64,000 bases of DNA. It comes from Limnoperna fortunei (Eukaryota; Mollusca; Bivalvia; Mytilida; Modiolidae). Position 1 is the stretch's first letter, and every line of letters begins with the position of its first letter. Positions 22,001 to 29,969 of the stretch are shown piece after piece. Location of the stretch: contig OX104125.1 of the NCBI GenBank assembly GCA_944474755.1, forward strand, positions 46,945,599-47,009,598, given 5' to 3'. Both the position numbers and the translations under genes were made by a program. Below the pieces are notes generated by a model. It was not told the DNA's origin. It saw only the letters and a program-made list of their open reading frames with translations, and did not search any database.

Positions 22001-24493
22001 GGGGAATTGGTGGAGCAAAAAGTGGGAAAGGTGTGGGGCTATAAAAGGAACATTGGAAAAATGGGGTTGTGGTGGGGCAAAAAGTAAAAGTGACACTAGA
22101 GATTAATATTTGATACATTTCAACGTATAATTGGGTAAAAATTACTTCACAAGCTATACATTAAATACAAAACTTTTCTTGAAATTCATTTTCTGTTGTT
22201 TTTTTAAGACAATGAGTAATGTCTCTTCAAACGTTTAAAAATCTCTACTTTAAACCCATTATGATTTTTAAAAAATTTCCTCAAATTAAACTGCAGAAAA
22301 TTTCTGTATCCAGTGTTTAATTGATTTCTATTTTTAAATTGTGAGTCATTAAACTTCCTTTTTTATACTAAAACCATTGAAATTTTATTGTGTTAAATTA
22401 TAAGTAGCCTTGCATTAGTCATTAAGGGATATTTAAATTAATTTTTTTTTAAATTTAAAAATGTGTAATGTCCAGGAGAGTTTTAAATTCAAAAAGTTTA
22501 TTATAAGTAACAACGTTGAATCACACAGTTTCATCTTGTGTCTATCTAGTATCAGTTAATCATTCAAATATATAATTATAGTTTTAATTTATTTTTGAGG
22601 TACAGACAGGGGCTGTAACTCTGCATTGTATTTAGCATAAATTTTGACCAAATACTTTACTCATTTATGATAGTTTTATGTTTATACTTTACCAAATAAA
22701 GCCTTAATTTGTTTTAATCCTATTTTAACCATATTGTTTGATTTGTTTGTAAGGTGTTTTATTTTTTATTACTGTCATGGCATATACTTTTTATTGGGGG
22801 AGGGCTATCTGGTGAGAATACTGACCTTAGGCAGGGAAATTGGCAATCCTTATTAATTATAAGTATGATTGGACTCGAGCACACCTTTACGGAATTCAGA
22901 CCGAATTCATAAGCCTGGTGTTAACCTGCAGGTGATCAATTTTAGATCTCTAACGTTTGAACCACACAACCTATACCTATAGTGGATCTATGCCAAAAAC
23001 ATTTCTTTTTTATTTATATTTCTTTTTTTATTTATATTAAACACATCACATAGAAGCAAATACACATATTACATACATATACCTAGTCCGAGAATTCTTT
23101 GCCGTCCAACACTTTTTTTTTTGCGTGGGATTCTCAGACTAACATATGCCAAATAAATTTTATCAACAGTTATGTTGCCACACTTTACTCAGCAAATGTC
23201 TTATTTATAATAAAATATTTTGTCCCAATTTGCCATAGCATTGTTATATTTTTTCTAAAACAAATTGTTTCTGAGAATTCCATTTGAAAGAAAACATAGT
23301 TTTTGTGAAAATTTGACAACAGACTGCAAACAAAACCTTCTATTTACAATGAATAAATGAGGTGTCCCAATAACATTTGCTTATATCAACAAAGGGGAAA
23401 TAAGAGTTACTAGTATTTAGTGTGTTTCTTCTGGGACCAGTATAAAAGCTGTATAAGTTCCTGGTTTATTCCATCCTGTTTTAAAAGATGTCGATTGTTT
23501 CTTCTGGGACCAGTATAAAAGCTGCATAGGTTCTTGGTTTATTCCATCCTGTTTTAAAAGATGTAGGTTGTTGCTGTATAGATTTTAGAAGATGAAGTTC
23601 CCTTTTGGGAGCCCCTCTATTCACACGGAAGAAATCTTGATTTGCTCAAGTATTACCCACTTAAACTTCATCCATATCATGTGAACTAACAAATGATTAA
23701 AGAAATTTTTCTATTGAAGTGTTTTCCTGATGATTTTTTATGGGGATCATGTTATCAACGTTTTCTATTTAATTACAGTCATGTCACTCATATACTCAAT
23801 TTTTTTTTATTAAAATCGTGAATTTTATTTTTTAAAATGATAATAGCAACAAGATCTCACCTACCACAGGCCAGAATGGTTCGATAACCAGGAAATATCT
23901 TGATAAGCAGTATTTTTGTCATTTCAAGAATTACAATTGGTATGGGTTCTACTTGCAATCATTAATAGACTTGGTACTGTTAGAATTTCAGAGAAATTGG
24001 CAATTAGTTGTCTCCTATTGTGGACTGGCAAAACAATACAGAAGAAGAAAATAGTACATGTCCATAACTGAAATAGTAGCAACTGTCTCTTATTAAATCA
24101 ATCTTTATCTCCAATGGTTTAGTGTTCTTACAGGATACTACTGTAGCCCTCCTTCAAAACAACTGGGCTCTGTGATAAAATCATTATCTGAAAATTTGTT
24201 CAAAGTGACATAAACTTCAATCAAATGAACAAATCAAAATATTTTAATTGGGTAACTTACTGGTCGTGACTTCACACCAATTTGACCAGAAGTCGCATGT
24301 AACTAGTGAAGCAGGATGTGCTGGCCCTTCCGGAACACATGATATCATCCCTTTGATCATTGGACTTTTTGTTCTTTGAGTGTTTGTAGCATGTTGTGTT
24401 TATGGTAACCATGACAATTTCTGATTTACTAATAGTTGTGTATTCTTTTTTTCAGGTGACAGAAAATCAACAACCCCAGCAAAGACAAAGTAA
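949..24493 (+). CDS. Muscle-type Ig (I-set) domain protein, 5'-partial, short 3' isoform
   Basis: Exons 949-1089, 4170-4205, 4867-4906, 5607-5736, 6005-6164, 6600-6627, 6928-7075, 8076-8214, 9327-9389 and 24456-24493 join without breaking frame. The product has the second half of one Ig domain, an acidic linker, and two complete I-set Ig domains separated by a short Ser/Glu linker, then a serine-rich stretch and a 12-residue end. Both complete Ig domains show the core Cys, Trp and D-E-G-x-Y-x-C pattern. There is no signal peptide or membrane segment in the visible part, so a cytoskeletal or sarcomeric role like titin, twitchin, MLCK, SPEG or palladin relatives is the family expectation, not something shown here. 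The N-terminus is outside the window. Using the FN3 exon at 56891 instead of 24456 gives a long isoform. Confidence 0.8.
1090..2135 (+). repeat. 51-bp tandem array: amplified exon end plus 5' splice site
   Basis: Each 51-bp unit consists of the last 40 bases of the preceding exon plus the first 11 bases of the intron. Sixteen units (1090-1905) keep the exon's reading frame and encode variants of 'GKQFVGSDETECILTLR'; the frame stops at 1911-1913. Four to five decayed units follow to ~2135. Eleven of the 16 in-frame unit junctions keep a strong donor (gtaagc or gtgagc after AGAG) and five have 'gttaagc'. Even the decayed distal copies keep gtaag. Units partly alternate between an LDEIECILTLR type and an LAETECILKLR type, which suggests amplification of 102-bp pairs. 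The opposite strand is also open for 298 codons, a by-product of the 51-base period. Confidence 0.9.
2596..3562 (+). mobile_element. Pearl-like (Helentron-derived?) non-autonomous element
   Basis: The element starts with a hairpin (ATACCCCCG ... CGGGGGTAT), continues into a CCGT microsatellite (2641-2710), then five tandem repeats of 161 bp beginning near 2725, 2886, 3047, 3208 and 3368. It ends with 'gcgggggtatcagcgatcgct', which contains the palindrome agcgatcgct. A ~160-bp tandem core next to an ACGG/CCGT microsatellite is the described architecture of bivalve pearl elements. It lies in the intron after the first Ig exon. The family name is inferred from architecture only. Confidence 0.65.
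3749..3812 (+). mobile_element. ~59-bp hairpin element, copy 1
   Basis: This copy carries 'ttgacttggggaagttttt', then a stem CTGAC (3781-3785) and GTCAG (3801-3805) around a 'taatgccctt' loop. It is flanked by an imperfect direct repeat, aataccatgt (3739-3748) and aatgccatgt (3813-3822). The family is described in the findings. Confidence 0.65.
4170..4205 (+). CDS. Exon 2: acidic 12-residue linker
   Basis: The acceptor follows a long T-rich tract and ends 'tttttag' at 4169; the donor is 'tttg|gtaggc' at 4206. Joined in phase 1, the exon encodes APEDLEDDDIPF. It is 36 bases long and phase-symmetric, so optional inclusion would not change the frame. Such short acidic linkers lie between Ig domains in titin-like proteins. 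Confidence 0.7.
4475..4592. mobile_element. Foldback MITE with 'cttgctccc' arms
   Basis: The arms 'taattaaaatcttatctttc' plus acttgctccc on the left and 'gggagcaagtgaaaggttta' plus attttaatta on the right are inverted repeats around an A/T-rich centre containing 'attggtcgctgcatt'. A second member is at 62969-63112 and a one-sided fragment is at about 51570-51605. Confidence 0.65.
4867..4906 (+). CDS. Exon 3: linker EKSELPTDKAGKL
   Basis: The acceptor 'cttttcag' ends at 4866 and the donor 'ctcaa|gtaagt' begins at 4907. The 40-base exon enters in phase 1 and leaves in phase 2. It encodes EKSELPTDKAGKL and the first two bases of a lysine codon completed in the next exon. Confidence 0.75.
4950..5110. 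repeat. Minisatellite, ~28-30 bp unit
   Basis: About five imperfect copies of 'accagttttcatggtttgag' plus a variable 'atatgggt' spacer lie in the intron. Confidence 0.75.
5607..5736 (+). CDS. Exon 4: first half of Ig domain 2
   Basis: The acceptor 'tgttctgcag' ends at 5606 and the donor 'aaagag|gtaaga' begins at 5737. The exon completes a lysine and encodes 43 residues beginning KFPPKFVVELESV, with the B-strand Cys in 'IQFVCVID' and the C-strand Trp in 'KVWWEKDGKE'. It leaves in phase 0, where Ig-domain exons of this protein class are commonly divided. Confidence 0.88.
6005..6164 (+). CDS. Exon 5: second half of Ig domain 2
   Basis: The acceptor 'atttacag' ends at 6004 and the donor 'attaaag|gtgggt' begins at 6165. 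It encodes 53 residues including the F-strand motif 'SKDEGIYTCKAKTKSG' and ends 'TDAKLVIK' in phase 1. Decayed copies of the 3' end of this exon follow in the intron (6165-6345). Confidence 0.88.
6165..6345 (+). repeat. Decayed tandem copies of the exon 5 end and its donor
   Basis: Three degenerate units of ~54-58 bases plus a partial fourth follow the donor. Each resembles the exon end: 'agtctgggaagattctcaga' then 'actggtgctaaactagtt', and so on. Donor-derived sequence recurs as 'agttgggtaa' and 'agttggttaa'. The copies contain in-frame stops and no longer form an open frame. Confidence 0.8.
6600..6627 (+). CDS. Exon 6: micro-exon linker DKSKEEIS
   Basis: The acceptor 'tcatttcag' ends at 6599 and the donor 'cagcag|gtaatg' begins at 6628. 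The 28-base exon enters in phase 1 and leaves in phase 2, and encodes DKSKEEIS and two bases of the next serine. Both phases match the neighbouring exons exactly, which supports so short an exon. Confidence 0.75.
6928..7075 (+). CDS. Exon 7: first half of Ig domain 3
   Basis: The acceptor 'actgtttcag' ends at 6927 and the donor 'agtcag|gttagc' begins at 7076. It encodes 'SDPAKPTFTRQLKDIF', then 'VTLECEVQGQPRPQITWYRD', so the B-strand Cys and C-strand Trp are present. The 'P-x-F-T-x-x-L' opening and 'G-Q-P-x-P-x-I-T-W' are typical of I-set domains in titin, MLCK and palladin relatives. It leaves in phase 0. Confidence 0.9.
7497..8045. repeat. Minisatellite, ~41-bp unit, ~12 copies
   Basis: Imperfect copies of 'cagtaacccatggtaaaatt' plus tccagtaaacaacatcatgtt fill the intron right up to the next exon's branch-point region (exon at 8076). 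Copies vary by indels and substitutions. Confidence 0.85.
8076..8214 (+). CDS. Exon 8: second half of Ig domain 3
   Basis: The acceptor 'tatttacag' ends at 8075 and the donor 'gtcgaag|gtaaaa' begins at 8215. It encodes 46 residues, beginning DFQISTIGDRCKLL and including the F-strand motif 'FPEDEGRYSCTAINEKGEAT', ending 'CQLLVE' in phase 1. This is a textbook I-set C-terminal half. Confidence 0.9.
8961..9044. mobile_element. Small foldback element
   Basis: Twenty-three-base arms, 8961-8983 and 9022-9044, are inverted with one mismatch (core 'cgctagccaagtgttac'). The loop is 38 bases. Confidence 0.65.
9327..9389 (+). CDS. Exon 9: serine-rich linker after Ig domain 3
   Basis: The acceptor 'tcctgacag' ends at 9326 and the donor 'agtcgtg|gtaaga' begins at 9390. 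It encodes DPASYYLDSASVSSAASTIS plus R, and is phase 1 at both ends. The next phase-compatible exons are the short terminal exon at 24456 and the FN3 exon at 56891. Confidence 0.75.
9758..10024 (+). mobile_element. tRNA-derived SINE, full length, with 13-bp TSD
   Basis: The head resembles a tRNA with an A box (tggccaagtgg, 9768-9778) and B box (gttcgagtctc, about 9832-9843). The body contains 'ctcgactccaatcttaattg' and 'cccccaataaaaactggatg', and the tail is 'gaaagtggtgttaaacacca' then attcaaacaaacaa. It is flanked by perfect 13-bp direct repeats aatatgaagtatg at 9745-9757 and 10025-10037, so it is a retroposed insertion. It may belong to the bivalve SINE families with a conserved central domain; I cannot assign the family. 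Confidence 0.85.
10257..10428. mobile_element. Foldback MITE (~172 bp)
   Basis: The two halves are near-complete inverted repeats: 'taggataatcaattgggcat' at the left end and 'gcccaattaattatccta' at the right. The arms are ~77 bases with a short centre 'cagaacaagttccgcg'. TA dinucleotides sit at both ends. Confidence 0.75.
10480..11650. repeat. ~143-bp tandem repeat, five copies, split by a retroposon
   Basis: Copies begin near 10488, 10611, 10754, 10896 and 11039, spaced about 143 bp apart apart from the shorter first step. Each contains 'atgggagataactct' and 'tttgggtttggaatgaagct'. The last copy is interrupted at 11035-11575 by the element listed next. Confidence 0.8.
11047..11563 (+). mobile_element. 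517-bp retroposon with 12-bp TSD and AATC tail
   Basis: It begins 'gccccgtgcgggatccgggt' and ends 'gaatatagctgaaatattgc' followed by an (aatc)n tail. The perfect 12-bp direct repeats aataatgtttta lie at 11035-11046 and 11564-11575, and the 143-bp repeat resumes beyond them. It is GC-richer than its surroundings and has no convincing ORF. A second 3' tail of the same kind is at 36660-36742. Confidence 0.8.
13755..14075. repeat. Minisatellite, 27-28-bp unit, ~11 copies
   Basis: Imperfect copies of 'ggtaaccaaagatttagagg' plus gtcactgg. The short open frame over it is a by-product of the repeat. Confidence 0.85.
14320..14500 (+). mobile_element. Degenerate SINE 3' part interrupted by a hairpin
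   Basis: Bases 14320-14388 and 14455-14500 resemble the SINE body and tail (gaaggtcaggg, 'cccaataaaaacttaatg', acaccattccaaca). Between them is a hairpin with perfect 20-base arms, 14392-14411 and 14431-14450 ('tacaataatgtagctccttt'), probably a small foldback element inserted into the SINE. Confidence 0.5.
14503..15613 (+). mobile_element. Helentron-like non-autonomous element with ~167-bp repeats
   Basis: It starts 'tagctcacctgaaccaaagg', has a short GTC microsatellite (14557-14578), then five to six tandem repeats of ~167 bp beginning 'cttcttctctgaaaccg' near 14604, 14771, 14938, 15104 and 15271. It ends 'aatcaggtgagcgataca' followed by the hairpin 'ggctcttaagagcc' and ctctggttt. Subterminal inverted repeats (agctcacctga/tcaggtgagc) and a 3' hairpin fit Helentron-derived elements. 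Confidence 0.65.
15740..15798 (+). mobile_element. ~59-bp hairpin element, copy 2, 12-bp TSD
   Basis: It is flanked by perfect direct repeats tagcccaattta at 15728-15739 and 15799-15810. The stem is CTGAC (15770-15774) with GTCAG (15790-15794). Confidence 0.85.
15827..16075 (+). mobile_element. Short element with 'tatactccgcttcaaagaag' start
   Basis: It begins with a hairpin-like 'ccgcttcaaagaagcatgcg', has a degenerate CCGT stretch (15886-15900), and ends near 'tttttggcaagggtatcact'. Its architecture resembles the element at 2596-3562 but with a single core. The end positions are approximate. Confidence 0.45.
16165..16425. repeat. Minisatellite, 58-bp unit, ~4.5 copies
   Basis: Copies of 'gcatcccatggtgaaccctt' followed by 'aattattaagcaggactttt' and 'tgtaggatcaacatt'. 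Confidence 0.85.
16878..17175. mobile_element. Two SINE 3' fragments, opposite orientations
   Basis: Bases 16878-16995 match the SINE tail and body on the minus strand ('gttaaacgccactttcagaa', 'aagccggagtacccg'). Bases 17080-17172 are a degenerate plus-strand tail ('gaaagtggcattaaacccca'). Confidence 0.65.
17260..17345. repeat. Minisatellite, 27-bp unit, three copies
   Basis: Three copies of 'ggattgttaccagttgtcat' plus ggtttca. The phrase 'accagttgtcatggttt' resembles the unit at 4950-5110. Confidence 0.75.
17685..17945. repeat. ~76-bp tandem repeat, 3.5 copies
   Basis: Copies contain 'gaaggttactggtaaccatg' and 'aataataaacatataatggt'. Confidence 0.8.
18358..18572 (-). mobile_element. tRNA-derived SINE, diverged
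   Basis: On the minus strand it has the A-box region (complement of 'taaccactcggccactg'), a B-box region weakened to 'gactctaaccc', and the common tail at its left end. Confidence 0.75.
18911..18965 (+). mobile_element. ~59-bp hairpin element, copy 3, 10-bp TSD
   Basis: It is flanked by perfect direct repeats tcagtaaaat at 18901-18910 and 18966-18975. The stem GTCCAAC (18935-18941) pairs perfectly with GTTGGAC (18957-18963), with different bases from the other copies but the pairing kept. Confidence 0.88.
19009..19068 (+). mobile_element. ~59-bp hairpin element, copy 4, 9-bp TSD
   Basis: It is flanked by perfect direct repeats ttaataaaa at 19000-19008 and 19069-19077. The stem is CCGAC (19039-19043) with GTCGG (19059-19063). 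It lies 34 bp beyond the TSD of copy 3. Confidence 0.85.
19090..19600. repeat. Two short minisatellites
   Basis: Bases 19100-19215 hold three imperfect copies of a unit with 'tgtctggggtacatcaaagg'. Bases 19428-19590 hold three copies of a ~57-bp unit with 'gctacagtgacttctaaaaa' and 'gaaatatgtggaatcaa'. Confidence 0.7.
19712..19972 (+). mobile_element. tRNA-derived SINE, near full length
   Basis: The A box 'ctagtggttaagg' is intact and the B box is decayed ('ggtttcaattaagtctc'). The body and tail are well kept. A further tail fragment follows at 19973-20035. Confidence 0.8.
21520..21960 (+). repeat. GC-rich element containing a ~59-bp-family module
   Basis: Bases 21528-21567 match the 3' part of the ~59-bp hairpin element (stem CTGAT/GTCGG, which still pairs with two G-U wobbles), without visible TSDs. 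The sequence continues as a GC-rich tract unlike the neighbouring DNA ('ggactccaccatggtggttt', 'tgtcgaagcccggccttcgg') to about 21930. It may be a longer relative from which the short element derives. Small ORFs on both strands have no recognisable domain. Confidence 0.45.
22735..22985 (-). mobile_element. Degenerate tRNA-derived SINE
   Basis: The order of landmarks matches the minus-strand SINE ('tttttattgggggaggg', 'ggcaatccttattaatta', 'gattggactcgagcacacc') but the tRNA head is almost unrecognisable. Confidence 0.5.
23084..23141. mobile_element. Small TA-flanked inverted-repeat element
   Basis: It begins TA-gtccgagaattctttgccgtc and ends 'gggattctcagac'-TA. The same termini occur at 58821-58910. 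Confidence 0.55.
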
Positions 24494-24895
24494 ACAGAAC
24501 AAAAACTTTCATGAACTTGACAAACATTCTTATTCACTTTTGGAAATTTCATTGATCTCATTCAAAACCTTGATCTGGACAAGGTCAACGACCCTCTGAC
24601 CTTGAGCAGAACATGAATATTCATTTAAAAGACCATAATTTGTTTCCAAAGCTGAAGTAGATATATATGATACCAGGAATATGACTACCCTGACAAATTT
24701 CATGGATTATGACAAAAATCTCTCTACAACTGGATTTGACAAAGAAAAAGTACCGATAATGACATTTAATTACTGGATATATCCGTTACCATAGAAACAC
24801 CAGAAATATGTTACCATGACTACCAGCAAACCTGTGATAACCTTATCAAGGACTATTTATTTATTTGTAGTGCAATAAAGTAGTGTAGAAAAAAA
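24456..24895 (+). CDS. Exon 10a: alternative terminal exon with stop, 3' UTR and poly(A) signal
   Basis: A strong acceptor (polypyrimidine tract then 'ttcag') ends at 24455. In phase 1 from exon 9 it encodes GDRKSTTPAKTK and stops at 24491-24493 (TAA). AATAAA lies at 24874-24879, so the transcript would end near 24895. This gives an Ig-only isoform without the FN3 domain. The evidence is splice signal, phase, stop and poly(A) signal; there is no homology test for the 12-residue end. Confidence 0.6.
24874..24879 (+). terminator. Poly(A) signal AATAAA
   Basis: A canonical hexamer lies 381 bases after the stop codon of the terminal exon at 24456. Confidence 0.6.
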
Positions 24896-24904
24896 TTATA
24901 TCTG

Positions 24905-25132
24905 TTTTTTTCTTGTTTGTTGGTTTTAAACGCCACTTTTAACAATTTTCGGCAATATCATAACGTGAAGTTTTAATTGGAGAGGAAGCTGGAGAAAACA
25001 CCTGAATAACCAAAAATAGAAAAATGGCAATCCTTGTTAGTTAAGATTGGAGTCGAGTAGCGACAACCTCAGTGTTGACAGACCACGTGATCAATAGTGA
25101 CAAACTACCTTAACCACTCGGCCACCTCTGGT
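24905..25132 (-). mobile_element. tRNA-derived SINE with internal deletion
   Basis: Tail, body and A-box region ('taaccactcggccacc' complement) are present, but the part around 'ctgcctgcagtgagactcga' that carries the B box is deleted (junction near 25060). Confidence 0.75.
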
Positions 25133-25482
25133 AATTAAATAAATCTTTCAACAGCTACAAAATATAACTCTGGTCCAAAAATCGCCAAAAGAGCTACATT
25201 ATTCATTCTTTCAGCAGTTACCCCTAATGGCTACCATGTGTTATACTGTCATCTTTTGCATCCATTAAGTTTTTTATTGCTTACCGGAGTTCTGTGTTAA
25301 TTTTTTTCTCTAACACTCCAGAACCAAATTAAACTAAACTTGATAGCATTTCTGATTAATGTTTATAAACTTTCTTGAATGGTTCCTTGTATTCCAAACT
25401 AGAGAATACAAATGTATCTGGTTATTGGTTGTATTGGCAGATCTGTGGTGACAAGAACATTACTAGCTTATATACTTGCCGT

Positions 25483-25520
25483 CGGACTGAATGCATTAGG
25501 TTGTCGGCGTGTGACGTTAA
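25483..25520 (-). repeat. Diverged fragment of the ~59-bp hairpin family
   Basis: 'gaatgcattaggttgtcggc' resembles the family on the minus strand, but the stem no longer pairs well and no TSD is seen. Confidence 0.4.
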
Positions 25521-25934
25521 ATACCCACCCCTCCCCCCACCCCCAATTCAATAGCTTACCTTGGAGAAAAATATTGTTGCAGTATGGTTAATGATGTTCT
25601 CGTTACTTTACGGTGATCCTTACCATCAGTGAGAGGAACGGACAAGTTTACAATTGTTTGATTGTTTTAGGCGGAAATGAGCACATTAACAATGCAATCG
25701 TTAATCAAACGTATTGGGTTAGTTGGGATTTGATGTCTCTTCGCCATTTTCAGCTGTATCGTGGCAACTAGTTTTTAGACGAACTAGTTGAATTGTTAGT
25801 CGAGTGCACCTTTTTGTACAGTGTGACTTGAATTCAAAAGTAAATGATATTATGCTTTATAGTAAAATATAAGAAAACCAAACCACATGATACGACATAC
25901 AGAAAAAACCAAAATATGAGTAACCCAACCCAAT

Positions 25935-26185
25935 TTATTTGTTTGTTTGCTTGTTGTTTGTTTGAATGTTGTTTAACGCCACTTTCAACATTTTTTAGCT
26001 ATATCATGGCGTCCATCTTTTATTGGAGAGGAAGCCGGAGTACGAGAAAACCCGCGCTCTTCGGTAGAAAAACTGACAATCCTTGTCCATTAAGATTGGA
26101 GTCGAGCGCACCCTGCCTGCAGTGACAGATCACGTGATCAATAGTAGTCGAACTACTTGAACCACTCGGCCACCGACCTTCCTAC
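25935..26185 (-). mobile_element. tRNA-derived SINE
   Basis: The tail, body ('ggaagccggagtacgagaaa') and A box are good. The region between 'cctgcagtgac' and 'agatcacgtgatcaatagta' has lost the B box, as in the copy at 24905. Confidence 0.8.
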
Positions 26186-26847
26186 CTAATTTAAAAACAA
26201 TTTAAGACTTGATCACCCAGAAAATGCAAATAGCTGCCGATCGACAAACAAGCAACATGGAGACTTGACAGAGCGAACAGCAACACGGTTACGTGGTCCG
26301 CACCGCACTGTGAATACACTTAGAAATTACTACACATAAACTTAGAAAACACAGTCACAAAACTACAAATGACTGATACGATCAGTCAGGAAAATCAGGA
26401 TAACACTGAAACAAAAAATATGTATGACAATCAAACCCCTGATACGTCGCTGACAGCACTGAAAATAAATCCATGACAACGGTGAAACAACAACACAAAC
26501 GACGTTGAAAACCACAGATAGTCATGTTTAGAAAGTTTCAATTATAAAAAATAAAATGGCGCTGAATTAATCGAGTTATAAAAGCCTGAAACAAACCGAA
26601 CAATGCAACAAGTAAAATGAAATTAAGGTTATAACCAAAAACAAACAAAGCACAGTAAAAGGTCCAGAATGGAAATCCGCTGAAAGATAATGGATAGTAA
26701 CGTAAAGATAAATGTGGACGATTTAAATAGTACTGAAAAATCAACAAAAAACAAAATATTGCTCCGTGTTCTATAAAAACTCAGTTTTCGGACATTTCGA
26801 CTCCTATTAGAACTATGTGTCTGAGTATGATGACGTCAGTTGGTCCA

Positions 26848-26945
26848 ATTTCAGCTAGAACTTATGAGATATTATGGCGCACAGTTTTTACTGGAACATG
26901 GGAGCCGTAGCACGCGGAGAGAATTAACTGGCATTGAAAACTCAC
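26848..26945 (-). mobile_element. Degenerate SINE 3' fragment
   Basis: It matches 'ttcagctag...tatggcgcacagtttttactgg' and 'agccgtagcacgcggagaga' of the SINE body; the head is missing. Confidence 0.4.
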
Positions 26946-29194
26946 TTATGTATTGTTACACAATCAAGACAATACGACAAATGTTTTATGGAGGAATATT
27001 ATTGAACTAAACTGCTGTGTTAAAATATAATGCAAAGGACAAAATAATACATAATTTTATACATAACAATGCTGTGAAAATTCCGTGGTTTTGTGACAAG
27101 AAAAAAATATATAATTATAATATATATAACTATTGTATTAAATATGTGACGGAAATCGCTGAATATGACAATATCAGGAAGGACGGCGTTACTAAATATA
27201 TTTTTTTTTAAAGAAACATGAGGAAGTAGGAAACTGGTCCACTTGTATTATTTTTTTCGACTAAATTTAGTAGATTCAGTAATAACGCCACGGGCTACGA
27301 GTTTATCGTAATAAACTAAAAAAAAAATAACCTATTTACTTCGATGAGTGCTGATCGAGCTAGGACTAGTATAACTAACTTGATTTATATGTTCCTGTGC
27401 TGAGTAAATAAAATTTTCTCTACTTTGTGTAAAATGTCTTTCCATTGGCTACAATATTCCTTTTACAATATTTTATCCCTCCTCAGTAACATCACGCGAT
27501 GTTACTAAATACACGATTTTTATCCGGTCACCGTTAATCTGCCCTCTTTGAAATCACGTGATTTGGTATCAACCCGAATTTTGTTTATCCCATATCCCAT
27601 CGTGACATTAATGAGGATCTTCATTTATCCCACCCCTGAGATTAATACCCTGAACCCAATTAAAACCTTTAAACTCAAGACAACTGCATGTGTAAAGAAT
27701 TTTTACTGACGAACCAGAGGCAGGTGAATACGCAAATAAATGGACTACATGAAAAATTGTATTGGGGCTCCACGAAGCATAAGAATGTACAATATAAGAT
27801 AGCTTATTTCTTCTTATACTGAAATAATTACGATCAGTACTTAATTGGACAATGAGGTTATCGCGCCGTACGCATTGTGGCATAGTGACGTACCCAGAGC
27901 AATTATAAATTGTGAACATGAAAGGTACGCTGATGACGTCGTCATTTGAGGCGATTAAAGACACAAATATATACGTCAGCATATTTGAATTGTCTATAAG
28001 GACTATTTTATGACCTTAGTAATATCGTATTGTGACGTACGTAGAATGATCTAGAATGTTTTCGTCACAAATTTTTACCAAGATCGCATGACCAGATTAG
28101 AGATCAATATAATTCAGTAACACAGGGCAGGTATAAATCGACGTTAGTTGGCACTGGTCTCATATGTATTGTTAAAGATGTGTATTTATGAAGTTTCAGA
28201 CAACAACGACCTCACACATGAGCATCAATTTATAGTCGATTGTAAAATAGATTGATCGAAAGTAACAATGTTTTCCCTAGAAAAACTCATTATGAATCAT
28301 AAAATAACACCGACTTCGTTTGGCCAGATCGTCCCTAGGAAAAAACTCATAATGACTTAGAAAACACGGCCTACCTCGTTTGAAGTGAGCGATTTAATGG
28401 TCATTAATTACATGGTTGGTTAACGTCGTATTTCAGCTATATTCAGGACTAGACAAGGTCAACTACAATAAACCAATTCGGGAAATAATACTTACCAACG
28501 AGTAGAAAATCTTGACTGACACTAGGAATTTTTGGACTTTTTCTCCATAAGCGTAGTTCTGCGGTTACGACTAGTTTGAATTACCGATTTTTAAATTTTC
28601 GCACATGTCATCTTTTATCATTTATTAAATCATAAATATGCTTGAATTAAAACTAATGTTCACTTGGTTCAATTAAATAAATTATTGACATAACGTTTAT
28701 TTATTGCATCTTACAAAAGACGGCATACTTTAGAATTGAAAACATAAAGTAGCTTTTTATTCTGGTTTTTCGATTTCCATCCGAAATTATATACACAAAA
28801 TAGCCTTTTAGTGTGGTTTTCGGTTTTTCAAAGAAACGCTTATCGGTAGCGCAATTACCGTAAGATATACTACCAGGATAAAAATGGTCTCCCTCTATAA
28901 TAAAGTTACGCAAATAGAATACCAAAATCATTTATCATTGCATAAAATTTATATCACCCAAGCATTTTAGCAGTCCAACTTTATATTTTATCTTGCCTTT
29001 TCAATCAGCTTAAATGATTGACATTCTTTTCGTATAACTCTGTTCATTCGTGGTAACTAAGTATACTTCGAAATATTTTCTCTTTGATCCTTAGCAACGA
29101 AAGTGAATACAAATCATGGCGGTGATAATGATGGCCTTTAAAATGAAGCTGCCGTTTCCAGCACCACGGAGGGACCGTATTTGTTATAAAAAGG

Positions 29195-29635
29195 TGTAAG
29201 GTCACAGTCTAAATGATAACCAAACAGAACTGTCATGGTCACAGTCTAACTGATAACCAAACAGAACTGTCATGATCACAGTCTAACTGATAACCAAACA
29301 GAACTGTCATGGTCACAGTCTAACTGATAACCAAACAGAACTGTCATGGTCACAGTCTAACTGATAACCAAACAGAACTGTCATGGTCACAGTCTAGAAC
29401 TGTCATGGTCACAGTCTAACTGATAACCAAACAGAACTGTCATGGTCACAGTCTAACTGATAACCAAACAGAACTGTCATGATCACAGTCTAACTGATAA
29501 CCAACCAGAACTGTCATGGTCACAGTCTAACTGATAACCAAACAGAACTGTCATGATCACAGTCTAACTGATAACCAACCAGAACTGTCATGGTCACAGT
29601 CTAACTGATAACCAAACAGAACTTTGACTGATATT
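29195..29635. repeat. Minisatellite, 37-bp unit, ~11 copies
   Basis: Units of 'tgataaccaaacagaactgt' plus catggtcacagtctaac, with a G/A variant (tggtc or tgatc) and one copy shortened near 29395. Copies are nearly identical, so the expansion is recent. Confidence 0.9.
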
Positions 29636-29969
29636 CCTTCAGGAATTACCAAGAAAAACGTTGACATAGATGTAATCATAACAAGAAAGGACAGTTGGAA
29701 ATTTGTTTAAAGTTGAATATCTTCCCTAAATTCTATTGGGTTAAGACCCTTCACTAAAAAAACAAAGGACCCGCGATATTTATTTGTTCGTCCAACGATG
29801 CACTGCAGTCATAGGTTTAGTTGGTAGTTGTGCCGTTCCAATATTTTGACACCCGAACCGTTTTACCGGCTTGTGCATATTTACATGTATTCTTCCGTAA
29901 ATGGCCGATTTCTGGTACAGATGACCCAGTACTGATGAGCTTACGCGCACACATCTGTACTTGCTGCGT

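Larger units (their letters stand above)
9390..24455 (+). other. Intron of 15 kb (first part of a possible 47-kb intron)
   Basis: No further exon is recognised. Besides the elements listed separately it holds a duplicated 55-bp segment at 13440-13555, short G-runs (12438-12457, 19616-19628, and a G-rich GGGGTGGGG tract at 21071-21100), a two-copy repeat at 20195-20310 and a two-copy ~78-bp repeat at 23405-23580. Parts at about 12500-13400 and 22100-22700 are AT-rich with nothing recognisable. A further small exon cannot be excluded. Confidence 0.5.

Noticed and set aside
27608..27982. 124-codon minus-strand ORF
   Set aside because: No recognisable domain and no flanking splice or promoter evidence; plausible by chance.
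29116..29199. Short ORF starting MAVIMMAFKMKLPFPAP, considered as another first exon
   Set aside because: Possible donors after it are weak and in phase 0 or 2, which does not fit the phase-1 FN3 acceptor; no homology.
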